Shown: piece after piece, positions 7,538-16,896 of the stretch | How the letters are laid out: every line of letters starts with the position of its first letter | How positions within the stretch are numbered: the stretch's first letter is position 1 | Assembly: GCF_003201875.1 (NCBI RefSeq) | Contig: NZ_QJKD01000002.1 | Coordinates: 124,001 to 188,000, forward strand | DNA length: 64,000 nt | Direction of reading: 5' to 3' | Source of the DNA: Hungatella effluvii | GTDB lineage: Bacteria > Bacillota > Clostridia > Lachnospirales > Lachnospiraceae | Program-made: the position numbers and the translations under genes | The notes under the pieces: generated by a model | The model's input: only the letters and a program-made list of their open reading frames with translations | Database searches by the model: none | What the model was told of the DNA's origin: nothing

Positions 7538-10426
7538 TATTGCTTTTTCCAATTCACTGATCATCATGGTTATATCCAGCGGTTTTACCAGATAGCCGTT
7601 CATGGAGGCCTCGAACGCCTTCTTCCTGTCTTCCTCGAAGGCGTTGGCCGTCATGGCCAGGATGGGTACTGAGGCGGAGTCCTCACGGTTCAGGGCCCGG
7701 ATTCCCCTTGTGGCCTCCAGCCCATCCATGACAGGCATGCGGATATCCATCAGAATGGCCTGATACGTTCCGGGTTTCTGATCGCGGAAGCAGTGGATGG
7801 CCGCTTCCCCGTTCCCGGCGACATCCACTGCGGCGCCGTTCATCTCCAGGAGCGTCTTTGCAATCTCCTGATTGAGCTCGTTGTCCTCCACCAGGAGGAT
7901 GCGGGCGCCCTTCAGAACGGATTCCTGAGTCCGCGTCTCGACTGCGGCCGGTTCCGCGGAGTCTTTTTTGTCCAGCTTCGAAAAGGTATCGTAAATGACC
8001 GAACGGAACAACGGTTTGGCGATGAAGTAGTCGATTCCGGCCTCGCGGGCCTCCTCCTCAATGCCGCGCCAGTCGTATGCCGTAATCATGATAAGCATGG
8101 TGTCAGGGCCAACCAGGTGGCGGATTCGCCGGGCGGTTTCGATGCCGTCCATACCGGGCATCTTCCAGTCGATCATGGCGATATCAAACATCCAGTTCTC
8201 CCCGATGGCCTTTTCCACTTCCCGGACAGCCCGGATACCGGCGTCCACCCACAGCGTTTTCGCCCCGATATCGTCGAGAATCAGGGAGGTCTGCCTGCCG
8301 ACGGAAGGATCGTCGTCTACCACCAGTACCTGGAAGCCCTTTAAGAGATTCTGGCGTTTCCGTTCCCATTCGTTCTCCTCATCGTCGGTTACCAGCTGGA
8401 AGGGAATGGTGACGGTGAACTGGCTTCCTTCCTGCTTACGGCTCATGACGGAGATGGTTCCGCCCATCAGCTGCACGAGGCTGTAGACGATGGAGAGTCC
8501 CAGGCCGCTTCCCACGTTGTTGCGGGCGTTGCCGGGGGATTCCTGCTCAAAGGGCTGGAAGAGACGCTTCATAAAGTCTTCCGACATACCGATCCCGTTG
8601 TCCTCAATGGTAAACTGGATATAGGCGTATCCGTTGGTTCTCTTTTCTTCCGCGATATCGACGCAGATCGAGCCTCCTGGCGGCGTGAATTTCAGCGAGT
8701 TTGACAGGAGATTCATGAGAATCTGCTTCATGCGCAGCGAATCCCCGATATAATGGCTTTCCAGAGGTTCCAGGTGACGCATTTCATAGCCTATCTCCCG
8801 TTCCAGCGTCTGCGGATAGATAATCTGGTTGATCTCCTCCACAAATGCCGTGAAATCGAAGAGGTCATGAGCGATTTCCATCTTATCCGTCTCAATCCTG
8901 GACATATCCAGAATGTCGTTGATCAGGGAGAGGAGAAACTTAGACGAGGTATCAATTTTCTGGAAGCAGTCCTTTACGGTCCTGGTATCGTTAAGCTTAA
9001 CCTGGCCGATGGTGCTCATGCCGATGATGGCGTTCATCGGTGTCCGGATGTCGTGGCTCATGCGGGAGAGAAAGTCCGATTTGGCACGGCTGGCCGCCTG
9101 GGCTGACGCGAGGGCATCCCGGAGCAGCTGTTCCTGACGGGCCTGTTCCTGCCGCAGTTCATCGAGGAACTTGATCAGACAGATCGTCAGAACATCGTCG
9201 CTGAACGGATTCTCCACGGCAATCGCGTGGATAGAAAGCCAGTGGTATTTGCCGTCCACTGCCCGTCCCTGCAGTTCCATATAGACTTCCTGTTCTCCGG
9301 CTGCAAAGCGGCGAAGAAGGGCATCACGGCGGAAGGCATTGGTAAAATCAGCCTGGTAGGTGCTGTAGATTCCCGGAATGCTGTCAGCCTGAAGGTCTGT
9401 ATAGCGGCCTTCCTCAGGAAATTGATACTCCAGCTGGTCATTTACAAAGCAGTGGTACGTGTCCTGAGTCAAATTGACGCTCACGATCAGAGGATAGGCA
9501 GTGCAGATCGCAGCACGCAGCGAACGGTTTTCCAGAATCCGCTCCTGTTCCTGAGCCTGCTCCAGACGCATCTGTTCGGTAATATCGGTAAATACCGCCT
9601 GGATGACCTCCAGACCGTTGCTGTTGATGATTCGTCCCATCACCACATTGATCCAGGCTTCCTCCCCGTCTTTTTTGATGCAGTGACGGCGGTAGGAGGC
9701 GGACTCTCCGTTCAGAGTGAGACGGTCTAGCAGCGCCGAAATCCAATCCTGGTCCTGTGTGTCAACCTTTTGGAGCGGGTTCCTGACCGCTTCGCGGTAC
9801 TCCGACTCCGAGGCGTATCCGTAAAATCGCCATACCATGGGGTTGACCGAGATGATGCTGCGGGACGGGTCGGTGGAAAACTGGAGGATACCGCAGGGAA
9901 GCGTATGGTACAGCTGTTCCAGAAAACGGGTCTGATGTTCGTATTCCTGTTTTTTCGTGTCCAATGCGGATTTCAAACGCTCGAAGGCCTGGCGGCCCGA
10001 TTCCAACGGAAAGAGTTCGTCGTCCTGAATCTCCGCAAATGGAACTGAGTTATGAATATGTACCGTTTCCAGGTCATCCCCTTTTTCGCGGAAAACGAAG
10101 GTAGCCCTCTGCTGGGTATTTAAGTAGGTCTCGGATTCGGGCTTGCTGATCAGACGGCTGACCGCCTCGCATAAGTAGGAGCCGCCTAAATCGATGGAAT
10201 GATACTGTTCCTCGTACATGTCGCAGGCGATCATCCCATCCCTGCCGCTGCGGAAAACTGCGGCTACTGCTTCTTTTCCTTCCGCCTTCTGGTGTTCTCC
10301 GCCGCCAAGCCATACGATGTCATCTGCAAATGTCGAAATCATAAATTCCATGTCAGAGTCGCAAAAGTACGTAGTCAGTATTTTGCGGGCCAGTGACTCT
10401 ATCTCAGCCAGTGTTTTCTTACCCAA
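7529..10426 (-). CDS. Soluble hybrid histidine kinase with NTF2/SnoaL-like N-terminus and two receivers
   Basis: 965 residues from a TTG start chosen because gggaggt lies seven bases upstream; an in-frame ATG at 10447 would put that site inside the gene. No membrane segment is seen. In order: an NTF2/SnoaL-like domain (about 5-140), a PAS domain (about 180-300) with a D-I-T-E-Q exit, and a second PAS-like region (about 310-430). Then come HisKA (S-H-D-I-R-T-P, His458), HATPase (E-D-N-G-I-G-M, G-L-G-L-S-I), receiver 1 (Asp753) and receiver 2 (Asp894). This arrangement is typical of a cytoplasmic phosphorelay. No output regulator is adjacent. It is convergent with the TRAP operon, and the signal is unknown. 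Confidence 0.9.
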   Translation of the reverse strand: MGKKTLAEIESLARKILTTYFCDSDMEFMISTFADDIVWLGGGEHQKAEGKEAVAAVFRSGRDGMIACDMYEEQYHSIDLGGSYLCEAVSRLISKPESETYLNTQQRATFVFREKGDDLETVHIHNSVPFAEIQDDELFPLESGRQAFERLKSALDTKKQEYEHQTRFLEQLYHTLPCGILQFSTDPSRSIISVNPMVWRFYGYASESEYREAVRNPLQKVDTQDQDWISALLDRLTLNGESASYRRHCIKKDGEEAWINVVMGRIINSNGLEVIQAVFTDITEQMRLEQAQEQERILENRSLRAAICTAYPLIVSVNLTQDTYHCFVNDQLEYQFPEEGRYTDLQADSIPGIYSTYQADFTNAFRRDALLRRFAAGEQEVYMELQGRAVDGKYHWLSIHAIAVENPFSDDVLTICLIKFLDELRQEQARQEQLLRDALASAQAASRAKSDFLSRMSHDIRTPMNAIIGMSTIGQVKLNDTRTVKDCFQKIDTSSKFLLSLINDILDMSRIETDKMEIAHDLFDFTAFVEEINQIIYPQTLEREIGYEMRHLEPLESHYIGDSLRMKQILMNLLSNSLKFTPPGGSICVDIAEEKRTNGYAYIQFTIEDNGIGMSEDFMKRLFQPFEQESPGNARNNVGSGLGLSIVYSLVQLMGGTISVMSRKQEGSQFTVTIPFQLVTDDEENEWERKRQNLLKGFQVLVVDDDPSVGRQTSLILDDIGAKTLWVDAGIRAVREVEKAIGENWMFDIAMIDWKMPGMDGIETARRIRHLVGPDTMLIMITAYDWRGIEEEAREAGIDYFIAKPLFRSVIYDTFSKLDKKDSAEPAAVETRTQESVLKGARILLVEDNELNQEIAKTLLEMNGAAVDVAGNGEAAIHCFRDQKPGTYQAILMDIRMPVMDGLEATRGIRALNREDSASVPILAMTANAFEEDRKKAFEASMNGYLVKPLDITMMISELEKAIGK

Positions 10427-10538
10427 AACAATTACCTCCCGGTTCAAACCTAAAGTATATTTCTTTTATCATAGCACAGTTTGATAGAGGAAGAAAGTGC
10501 GTAGGCCGGGAAACCACGAAAAATAAGGGATTTTGCCT

Positions 10539-10567
10539 TTGACATCGGGATAATAATTGGATACAAT
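10539..10567 (+). promoter_or_regulatory. Strong predicted sigma-A promoter
   Basis: TTGACA (10539-10544), a 17-base spacer and TACAAT (10562-10567) sit 33 bases before the DUF1847 start codon. It probably also drives the two GntR genes, which follow at short spacing. Confidence 0.85.
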
Positions 10568-10599
10568 ATTAAATATAAAAAGAAAGCCGGGTAAGATCA

Positions 10600-11223
10600 A
10601 TGTACATGTGTGCCAAATGTAAAGTTTACGCCTGCAGTGCAGGAGAGAAGAAGGCGCTTCCTAAAAACTGCCCCATGAGAAATGAACCGCTCTTGAAGGA
10701 AGCGCTGTCCGAGTATGAAAAACCGGAAAATCACGATTTTTACGTGACTTCGTCGGAGATAGAGAGCCTGGGATACGGTCAGTGGGTGAGAGTAAAGGAA
10801 ACCATAGAATTTTGCAGACGTATGGGATACCGGAAGCTTGGCCTGGCGTTTTGCAGGGGCCTCCGGAAGGAGGCGGAGATTGTGTCGGATATCCTGACGA
10901 GGCATGGATTTACGGTGGTATCCGTGATCTGCAAGGCCGGAGGGACAGACAAGAGCCGCATCGGAATCGCCGAGGAACGGAAGGTCCATCCGGGCGAATT
11001 TGAGCCGATGTGCAACCCGGTCTTTCAGGCCAGACTGCTGAACGAGCAGAAGACGGAGTTTAACATCGCGCTGGGCCTGTGTGTGGGCCATGATTCCTTC
11101 CTGTATAAGTATTCGGACGCATTTGTCACTACGCTGGTGGTCAAGGACCGCGTTATGGCCCATAATCCGGTTGGTGCTTTGTACTGCTCGGAGGGGTATT
11201 ATAAAGAGAAACTGAACGGATAA
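10600..11223 (+). CDS. DUF1847 family cysteine-rich protein
   Basis: 207 residues. The N-terminal C-A-x-C-K-x-Y-A-C motif and a later cysteine in K-N-C-P suggest a bound metal. Three further features match the DUF1847 family (PF08901) as I know it: a C-R-G-L-R-K-E-A segment, a C-K-A-G-G stretch and G-L-C-V-G-H-D-S-F. The biochemical role is unknown, with metal binding inferred from the cysteines. The ribosome site is weak (gggtaag). It lies 31 bases before the first GntR gene and is likely co-transcribed with it. Confidence 0.8.
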   Translation: MYMCAKCKVYACSAGEKKALPKNCPMRNEPLLKEALSEYEKPENHDFYVTSSEIESLGYGQWVRVKETIEFCRRMGYRKLGLAFCRGLRKEAEIVSDILTRHGFTVVSVICKAGGTDKSRIGIAEERKVHPGEFEPMCNPVFQARLLNEQKTEFNIALGLCVGHDSFLYKYSDAFVTTLVVKDRVMAHNPVGALYCSEGYYKEKLNG

Positions 11224-11254
11224 TACACGATACCGGAAGAACAGGAGTGATAAC

Positions 11255-11893
11255 ATGGAGACAGTGAGCGCAGTACAGACAAAAGATTATATCGTTTCCG
11301 TCATACGCAGCGAGATTCTGGCCGGCAATATGAGGCCGGGCGAGGAGCTGACGCAGGAACTGATCGCGGAACAGCTGGGGGTGTCGCGCATGCCGGTCAG
11401 GGAAGCGCTTCAGTCTCTGGCGCAGGAAGGCCTGATTGTGCGCCTCCCCAACCGCCATATGCAGGTCGCGGCCATGGAAGAGAAGCAGGTGAGGGACACT
11501 TTTCGCATGGCTGCCACCATGGAGACGGAGATCCTGCTGATGATACCGGAGGAAAAGAGGGACGAGCTCCTTCTCCGGCTGTCGGAGCTGGCAGAGACAG
11601 CGGGAAGCGGAGAACGGAAGGCCGCCGCCGGGGCCGAGATGGCCTGGCATAAGTATGCACTGGCCAGCCTCAGGAATTCCTATATTCATCAGCTGTTTCG
11701 GCGCCTTTTAGACAGCTACGTTTCCTATGCGGTCGAGAGATTAAAACGGGGAAATGCGGCTGCGGAACTGCTGACTGATGTGGGAGCCGCGCTTGCGAGC
11801 GGGAACGAGGGGGCGTTGAGGGCCGCCATGAACCGTTACTACGGCCGTATGGCGGACTGCCTGCTGAACAGTAAGGAGGAAACTCATGAATAA
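11255..11893 (+). CDS. GntR family transcriptional regulator (FadR/FCD-like)
   Basis: 212 residues. An N-terminal winged helix-turn-helix (about 10-75) carries the GntR signature L-G-V-S-R-M-P-V-R-E-A-L. An all-helical effector domain follows, shorter and more divergent than a standard FCD. Regulators of this class bind organic acids and control carriers and catabolic genes. It overlaps the next GntR gene by eight bases, which is unusual and suggests the two act together on the downstream tartrate genes (inference). Confidence 0.88.
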   Translation: METVSAVQTKDYIVSVIRSEILAGNMRPGEELTQELIAEQLGVSRMPVREALQSLAQEGLIVRLPNRHMQVAAMEEKQVRDTFRMAATMETEILLMIPEEKRDELLLRLSELAETAGSGERKAAAGAEMAWHKYALASLRNSYIHQLFRRLLDSYVSYAVERLKRGNAAAELLTDVGAALASGNEGALRAAMNRYYGRMADCLLNSKEETHE

Positions 11894-12536
11894 TCTGGGA
11901 AAGGTAAAGCTGCTTCCGGCCCGGGAGCAGGTAGCGTCTATTCTGAGAAAAGCTATTCTTTCCAGGGAGCTGCAGGAAGGGCAGGAGATCACGCTGGAAG
12001 GAATCGCCGAGCTGGTGGGCGTCTCGACGACACCGGTGCGGGAGGCATTTCAGATTCTGGCCAGAGACGGGCTGATCAAGCTGCGCCCCAACAAGGGGGC
12101 CGTAGTCCAGGGGATCAATGAAAAGACCATCCGGGATCACTATGAGACGAGGGCCGTCCTGGAAGGGGAGGCCGCGGCCAGGGCCAGCGCCGAGGGCGTG
12201 GATTTATCCGCGGTGGATCAGGCGTATCAGATCGCTGAGAAGGCGCTGGAGGACAACGATTCGGCGGAATATTCCAGATATAACCAGGCATTCCATATGG
12301 GAATCTGGGAGGCGGCGGACAACGAGAAGATGAAATCGCTTCTCTCCTCCATGTGGAATGGGCTGTCCATGGGACACAAGGTGACGGAAGAGGATTATGC
12401 AAAGATTTCCATCTACGAGCACAAGAAGATTCTCGACGCCATGAAGGCCCACGACGGCAGCCGGGCCAGAAAGCTGATGAACGACCATATTATCAGAAGT
12501 ATGAAGAACATCCTCACCAGATTCGAGACAGACTGA
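11886..12536 (+). CDS. GntR family transcriptional regulator with FCD domain
   Basis: 216 residues. The winged helix (about 10-80) has V-G-V-S-T-T-P-V-R-E-A. The FCD effector domain has R-A-V-L-E-G-E-A-A, a conserved F-H region and a final D-H-I pattern whose His/Asp residues normally bind a metal used to hold a carboxylate effector. Its 3' end, including the stop codon, lies in one copy of a 35-base direct repeat. The carrier and tartrate dehydratase genes downstream are the obvious targets by position. Confidence 0.92.
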   Translation: MNNLGKVKLLPAREQVASILRKAILSRELQEGQEITLEGIAELVGVSTTPVREAFQILARDGLIKLRPNKGAVVQGINEKTIRDHYETRAVLEGEAAARASAEGVDLSAVDQAYQIAEKALEDNDSAEYSRYNQAFHMGIWEAADNEKMKSLLSSMWNGLSMGHKVTEEDYAKISIYEHKKILDAMKAHDGSRARKLMNDHIIRSMKNILTRFETD

Positions 12537-12603
12537 TGGGATCAATCAAAGGTTGGAGATGCCGGAATTGATGGGATCAGCCAAAGCCTGGTAAGGCGGA
12601 AGT
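12534..12603 (+). repeat. Imperfect 35-base tandem repeat at the end of the GntR gene
   Basis: Units begin at 12534 and 12569 with an identical TGATGGGATCA, followed by CAAAG and TGG blocks. About 25 of 35 positions agree. The first unit contains the GntR stop codon. The stretch 12604-12666 is A-rich and otherwise unremarkable. Confidence 0.6.
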
Positions 12604-12666
12604 TGTAAGAATTGAATAAAAAGCATCACTGAAAATCGTACAAAACAACGAAATCAAACAAACGCC

Positions 12667-12696
12667 TTGACAAATGGATCTGCCGAGGCGTATGAT
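12667..12696 (+). promoter_or_regulatory. Predicted promoter of the tartrate operon
   Basis: TTGACA (12667-12672), an 18-base spacer and TATGAT (12691-12696) lie about 70 bases upstream of the carrier start. The leader has repeated GATA/ATATC steps that could hold a GntR operator, but no clean TNGTNNNACNA site was found. Confidence 0.8.
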
Positions 12697-12767
12697 TAGG
12701 ATAACAAATGGATACATTATCATATATCAAATATCAAGAAGTGTATCCGATGAAAAGGAGGGGCTTT

Positions 12768-14036
12768 ATGGATCCAGTAGTTGTTACACTGTTGTTTCTC
12801 TTGTTTGCCATTGTGATGTTCGTGTGGGAACGGATTCCGCTGGCAGTCACGTCGATGATCGTGTGTATTGGCCTTGTGCTCACGGGAGTGCTGAGCACGA
12901 AAGACGCGTTTGCGGGCTTTACGAACAGCAATGTCATTCTGTTTGTGGCCATGTTTATTGTCGGGGGCGCGCTTTTTGAGACGGGAATGGCCAACAAGAT
13001 CGGAGGCGTGGTTACAAGGTTTGCAAAGACGGAGCGCCAGCTGATCGTCACCATCATGATCGTGGTGGGCCTGATGTCGGGCTTCTTATCCAATACGGGT
13101 ACGGCGGCCGTATTGATTCCGGTGGTAATCGGTATTGCGGCAAAGTCCGGGTATTCGAGATCCAGACTTCTGATGCCGCTGGTATTTGCGGCAGCTCTGG
13201 GCGGTAACTTGTCCCTGATCGGAGCACCGGGCAACTTAATTGCCCAGAGCGCCCTGCAGGAGATGGGAATGAGCTTCGGTTTCTTCGAATATGCCAAGAT
13301 CGGCCTGCCGATGCTGATCTGCGGCATCATCTATTTTGCAACCATCGGTTATAAATTCCTGCCGGACAAGACACCGACCGACGGGGACAGCACCTTCGAT
13401 GAACAGGTGGACTACAGCAGCGTTCCGAAGTGGAAGCAGAGCGTATCCCTGGTTGTCTTAGTCTGTACGATATTAGGAATGATCTTTGAGAAGCAGATTG
13501 GAATCAAGCTGGAGATAACCGGATGTGTCGGCGCGCTGATCATGGTCTTAACCGGAGTTATCAGTGAAAAACAGGCCTACAAGGCCATTGATATGCAGAC
13601 GATCTTCTTATTCGGTGGAACGCTGGCCCTTGCAAAAGCGCTGGAGACCACAGGAGCCGGAGCAGCCATCGCCGATTTCGTGATTGGACTTCTCGGTAAG
13701 AATGCGTCTCCGTTCCTGCTGCTGGTAGCCGTATTCATGATTTCCTGTGTGCTGACAAACTTCATGTCCAACACAGCGACGACGGCACTGCTGGTTCCGA
13801 TCAGCGTCTCGATCGCAGCCGGTATGGGCGCGGATCCGAGAGCCGTTCTCATGGCAACCGTAATCGGCGGTTCCTGTGCCTATGCGACACCGATCGGCAT
13901 GCCTGCCAACACCATGGTCATCTCGCCAGGCGGGTATAAATTTATGGATTATGTAAAAGCAGGGCTTCCGCTCATCGTGGTATCCACGGTTGTGAGTCTG
14001 GTGCTGCTGCCCATATTCTTCCCATTCTATCCGTAA
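12768..14036 (+). CDS. SLC13/DASS-type anion carrier, probable tartrate uptake
   Basis: 422 residues with about 11-12 membrane segments. Paired re-entrant motifs are visible: S-N-T-G-T-A-A-V (about 107-114) with G-A-P-G-N-L, and S-N-T-A-T-T-A-L with G-M-P-A-N-T in the second half. These are the substrate and Na+ binding signatures of the SLC13/CitT superfamily. Start 12768 is preferred because aaaggagggg lies just before it; in-frame ATGs at 12708 and 12750 put this site inside the gene. With ttdAB 90 bases downstream, the substrate is probably tartrate or a related hydroxydicarboxylate. Confidence 0.88.
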   Translation: MDPVVVTLLFLLFAIVMFVWERIPLAVTSMIVCIGLVLTGVLSTKDAFAGFTNSNVILFVAMFIVGGALFETGMANKIGGVVTRFAKTERQLIVTIMIVVGLMSGFLSNTGTAAVLIPVVIGIAAKSGYSRSRLLMPLVFAAALGGNLSLIGAPGNLIAQSALQEMGMSFGFFEYAKIGLPMLICGIIYFATIGYKFLPDKTPTDGDSTFDEQVDYSSVPKWKQSVSLVVLVCTILGMIFEKQIGIKLEITGCVGALIMVLTGVISEKQAYKAIDMQTIFLFGGTLALAKALETTGAGAAIADFVIGLLGKNASPFLLLVAVFMISCVLTNFMSNTATTALLVPISVSIAAGMGADPRAVLMATVIGGSCAYATPIGMPANTMVISPGGYKFMDYVKAGLPLIVVSTVVSLVLLPIFFPFYP

Positions 14037-14125
14037 GGACCGGGAAGGAATGATTTAAGATACGTACTGTACATAAGCGGCCCGCAGACAGCCGCAAAGT
14101 GCTCATAACAAGGAGGATGTAAGAA

Positions 14126-15025
14126 ATGAACAAGGAACAGGCTGTTGCACAGATGACAGACACCATGGCGAAGTTCGTGGCTTATTCGGGAAAGGTACTG
14201 CCCGACGACGTCTATGCGAAATTGGAAGAACTGAGAGAGAAGGAGACCAGCCCGCTGGCTAAAACCATCTATGATACCATGTTTAAGAACCAGATGCTGG
14301 CAAAGGAGCTGGACCGTCCCTGCTGTCAGGATACGGGAGTCCTGCAGTTTTTCGTGAAATGCGGGGTCCATTTTCCACTGATGGGAGAACTGGAGGCGCT
14401 GTTAAAGGAAGCGGTGATCGAGGCCACCATCAAAGCACCCCTCCGCCACAACAGTGTGGAGACCTTTGACGAGTATAACACCGGCAAGAATGTGGGAAAG
14501 GGAACGCCGACCGTATTTTGGGAGATCGTCCCGGACTGCGATACGTGCTGCATCGATACATACATGGCGGGAGGCGGCTGTACACTTCCCGGAAAGGCCA
14601 TGGTGCTGATGCCGGGAGCCGGATACGAGGGAGTGACCCAGTTCGTCATGGACGTGATGACCAGCTATGGACTGAACGCATGTCCGCCTCTTCTGGTGGG
14701 CGTAGGTGTGGCTACCTCCGTGGAGACGGCGGCCCTGCTGTCCAAGAAGGCGTTAATGAGGCCTCTGGGAACTCACAATCCCAACGAGAGAGCCGCCTCG
14801 CTGGAACGTATGCTGGAAGACGGGATCAATAAGATCGGCTTAGGGCCCCAGGGCATGAGCGGAAGCTATTCCGTCATGGGTGTGCATATCGAGAATACGG
14901 CCCGCCATCCCTCCACCATCGGCGTGGCGGTTAACGTCGGATGCTGGTCGCACAGAAGAGGACACATCGAGTTTGATAAGGATTTAAACTATACCATCAC
15001 ATCTCATAAGGAGGTAACGTTATAA
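14126..15025 (+). CDS. ttdA: L(+)-tartrate dehydratase alpha subunit
   Basis: 299 residues, matching E. coli TtdA length. Conserved blocks are [30 protein letters not shown] and G-C-W-S-H-R-R-G. Three cysteines in these blocks ligate the [4Fe-4S] cluster of class I fumarase-type hydro-lyases. With the beta subunit it dehydrates L-tartrate to oxaloacetate in the cytoplasm; fumarase activity is the close alternative. The recalled resemblance to TtdA is stronger than to anaerobic fumarase. The start follows aaggagg and the stop overlaps ttdB by one base (TAATG). Confidence 0.9.
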   Translation: MNKEQAVAQMTDTMAKFVAYSGKVLPDDVYAKLEELREKETSPLAKTIYDTMFKNQMLAKELDRPCCQDTGVLQFFVKCGVHFPLMGELEALLKEAVIEATIKAPLRHNSVETFDEYNTGKNVGKGTPTVFWEIVPDCDTCCIDTYMAGGGCTLPGKAMVLMPGAGYEGVTQFVMDVMTSYGLNACPPLLVGVGVATSVETAALLSKKALMRPLGTHNPNERAASLERMLEDGINKIGLGPQGMSGSYSVMGVHIENTARHPSTIGVAVNVGCWSHRRGHIEFDKDLNYTITSHKEVTL

Positions 15026-15642
15026 TGGAGAAGAAGGTATTAACAACACCGCTTCGGGCGGAAGATCTGGAAGATATCCATGCTGGAGATATTATATACT
15101 TATCCGGCCATATCGTAACCTGCCGTGATGTGGCACACCGCAGACTGATCGAGGAAGGCCGGGAGCTTCCGGTCGATGTGAGGGGCGGAGCCATCTTTCA
15201 CGCAGGCCCTATCGTAAGGCCCATTCCGGGAACCGATGACGCGTTTGAGATGGTATCAGTAGGTCCCACTACCAGCATGCGTATGGAGAAATTTGAGAAG
15301 GAATTTATCGAGGAGACCGGAGTCAGGGTCATCGTCGGAAAGGGCGGCATGGGAGAGAAGACCATGGAAGGATGCAGGGAAGGAAAGGCGATTCACTGTG
15401 TATTCCCAGCCGGATGTGCAGTCGTGGCCGCCACCTGTGTCGAGGAGATTGAGGACGCACAGTGGCGTGACCTGGGCATGCCGGAAACGCTCTGGGTGTG
15501 CAGAATCAAGGAATTTGGCCCTCTGATCGTCTCCATCGATACCCATGGAAGAAATTTATTCGAGGAGAACAAGGTGGTGTTTAACCAGAGAAAGGACGAG
15601 GCAGTGGAGGAAATCTGCCGGCACGTCAGCTTTATCAAATAA
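15025..15642 (+). CDS. ttdB: L(+)-tartrate dehydratase beta subunit
   Basis: 205 residues, close to E. coli TtdB (about 201). The family blocks G-D-x-[31 protein letters not shown] and G-K-G-G-M-G are all present. The C-terminal [13 protein letters not shown] is also typical. It supplies part of the active site of the heteromeric Fe-S dehydratase. A gaggtaac ribosome site lies inside the end of ttdA. A strong terminator follows. Confidence 0.92.
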   Translation: MEKKVLTTPLRAEDLEDIHAGDIIYLSGHIVTCRDVAHRRLIEEGRELPVDVRGGAIFHAGPIVRPIPGTDDAFEMVSVGPTTSMRMEKFEKEFIEETGVRVIVGKGGMGEKTMEGCREGKAIHCVFPAGCAVVAATCVEEIEDAQWRDLGMPETLWVCRIKEFGPLIVSIDTHGRNLFEENKVVFNQRKDEAVEEICRHVSFIK

Positions 15643-15664
15643 AAAATAACCTGTTTTCTGCCGG

Positions 15665-15710
15665 AAGAAGGCCGGTTCGCATCTGCTGCGGACCGGCCTT
15701 CTTTTCTGTT
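15665..15710. terminator. Strong terminator after ttdB
   Basis: A 17-base-pair stem (15665-15681 with 15687-15703, one G-T pair) has a five-base loop and is followed by TTTCTGTTT. It lies between convergent ttdB and the nitrilase gene. Confidence 0.88.
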
Positions 15711-15755
15711 TGCTGTATGGGGCAGAATGGGGAAATATTCTTCCTTCGGGTCGTT

Positions 15756-16820
15756 TTATTCGGTGTCTTCCTCTTCATAAGGGATATATTCGCGGGATTC
15801 TCCGATTCCCTCATCGTAGAAGTATGCCGGTTCCCGGGGCGTCTTGTTTACACGGAGCTGAAAGACGTCGAAACGCTGGTAGGCTCCCGCGATGTCGTGG
15901 ATTCCCTTTGCCGTGATCTCGTTTGCAATGTCGCAGTCGGCGTAAATAATGCCTTCCTGATTATTCTCGATCGATGGGCAGCACGGCTGTCCATTAGGGC
16001 CGGCAATCATGGTCAGCGCCCAGGACTGGTTGTGGAGCCATTCCTTTAAAGCGGGATCGCCCACGGACATCTGCTCCATGGCATCCTCGTCGAGGGACGC
16101 GGAAGAACAGATATTGAACACCTTTGCCTCAAATGCGTGAGCACAGGTGCGGACGCGCAAGCAGTCGGCGTAGTTGCCTTTTTCTCTGTTGGTTGGCCAG
16201 CAGGGCGGATAAACGGAGATATGAACCTGCTCTCCCTGGGCTACCAGGGCGTAACGGGCCAGAGTATTGGAATTCTCGCCGCAGATCAGGGAACCGATCC
16301 GGCCGATCTCCGTGTCATGAATATTGAGTGAAGAGCCGTCACCGAACGCCCATACCAGCTTTTCTCCCCAGGTGGGAAGAAGCTTTCTGTGGTGGCCGAT
16401 CATATTGCCTTCCCGGTCGAACAACAGAGTGGTGTTCCACATCGTCCCAAAGTTGGCCGTGCTCTTCTCGCAGATGCCGACGGATAGGAAGATGCTGTTG
16501 TCACGGGCAATTTTCTGCAGTTCATGAAAGGCAGGTCCTGGAACGGTGACTGCATTTTCAAACAGTCTTTTGTAAAATGGATGCTGGTCTACCGGCGGCA
16601 GGAACAGGCACCAGAGCGGGAAGGTAGGAATAAAGGATTCCGGGAATACCACGAGGTCTGCCCCGTTATCCTTAGCTTCCTTTGTCAGACGGGCGACCTT
16701 CTGAACCGTCGCATCGCGGTTTAAGAATACGGGTGCCGCCTGAACGGCCGCGGCTCTTAATTTAGGCAGTGTATCACCGATGGTATGAGTAACTTCTTTG
16801 ACTGCTTCTTTTTTAGACAT
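15756..16820 (-). CDS. Nitrilase superfamily C-N hydrolase
   Basis: 354 residues. The catalytic triad is visible as Glu61 (F-P-E-S-F), Lys146 (H-R-K-L-L-P-T) and Cys180 (L-I-C-G-E-N). The C-G-E-N variant replaces C-W-E-N of many branch-1 nitrilases. Length and the H-R-K-L-x-P-T motif place it with true nitrilases (R-CN to R-COOH + NH3) rather than small amidases. It is transcribed after the SLC13 carrier on the minus strand, 76 bases apart, so it probably hydrolyses a nitrile or amide acid that the carrier imports. The start follows an aaaggagtg site. Confidence 0.88.
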   Translation of the reverse strand: MSKKEAVKEVTHTIGDTLPKLRAAAVQAAPVFLNRDATVQKVARLTKEAKDNGADLVVFPESFIPTFPLWCLFLPPVDQHPFYKRLFENAVTVPGPAFHELQKIARDNSIFLSVGICEKSTANFGTMWNTTLLFDREGNMIGHHRKLLPTWGEKLVWAFGDGSSLNIHDTEIGRIGSLICGENSNTLARYALVAQGEQVHISVYPPCWPTNREKGNYADCLRVRTCAHAFEAKVFNICSSASLDEDAMEQMSVGDPALKEWLHNQSWALTMIAGPNGQPCCPSIENNQEGIIYADCDIANEITAKGIHDIAGAYQRFDVFQLRVNKTPREPAYFYDEGIGESREYIPYEEEDTE

Positions 16821-16896
16821 AATATCTGCACTCCTTTTCTCTTTGTTGTATGTTTGACTTGTTTTATAAGCGGCGGATTAATACACCGCCGTCTTT

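Noticed and set aside
12734..13330. 198-residue antisense frame in the SLC13 carrier
   Set aside because: Hydrophobic composition mirrors the membrane protein on the other strand. No start context.
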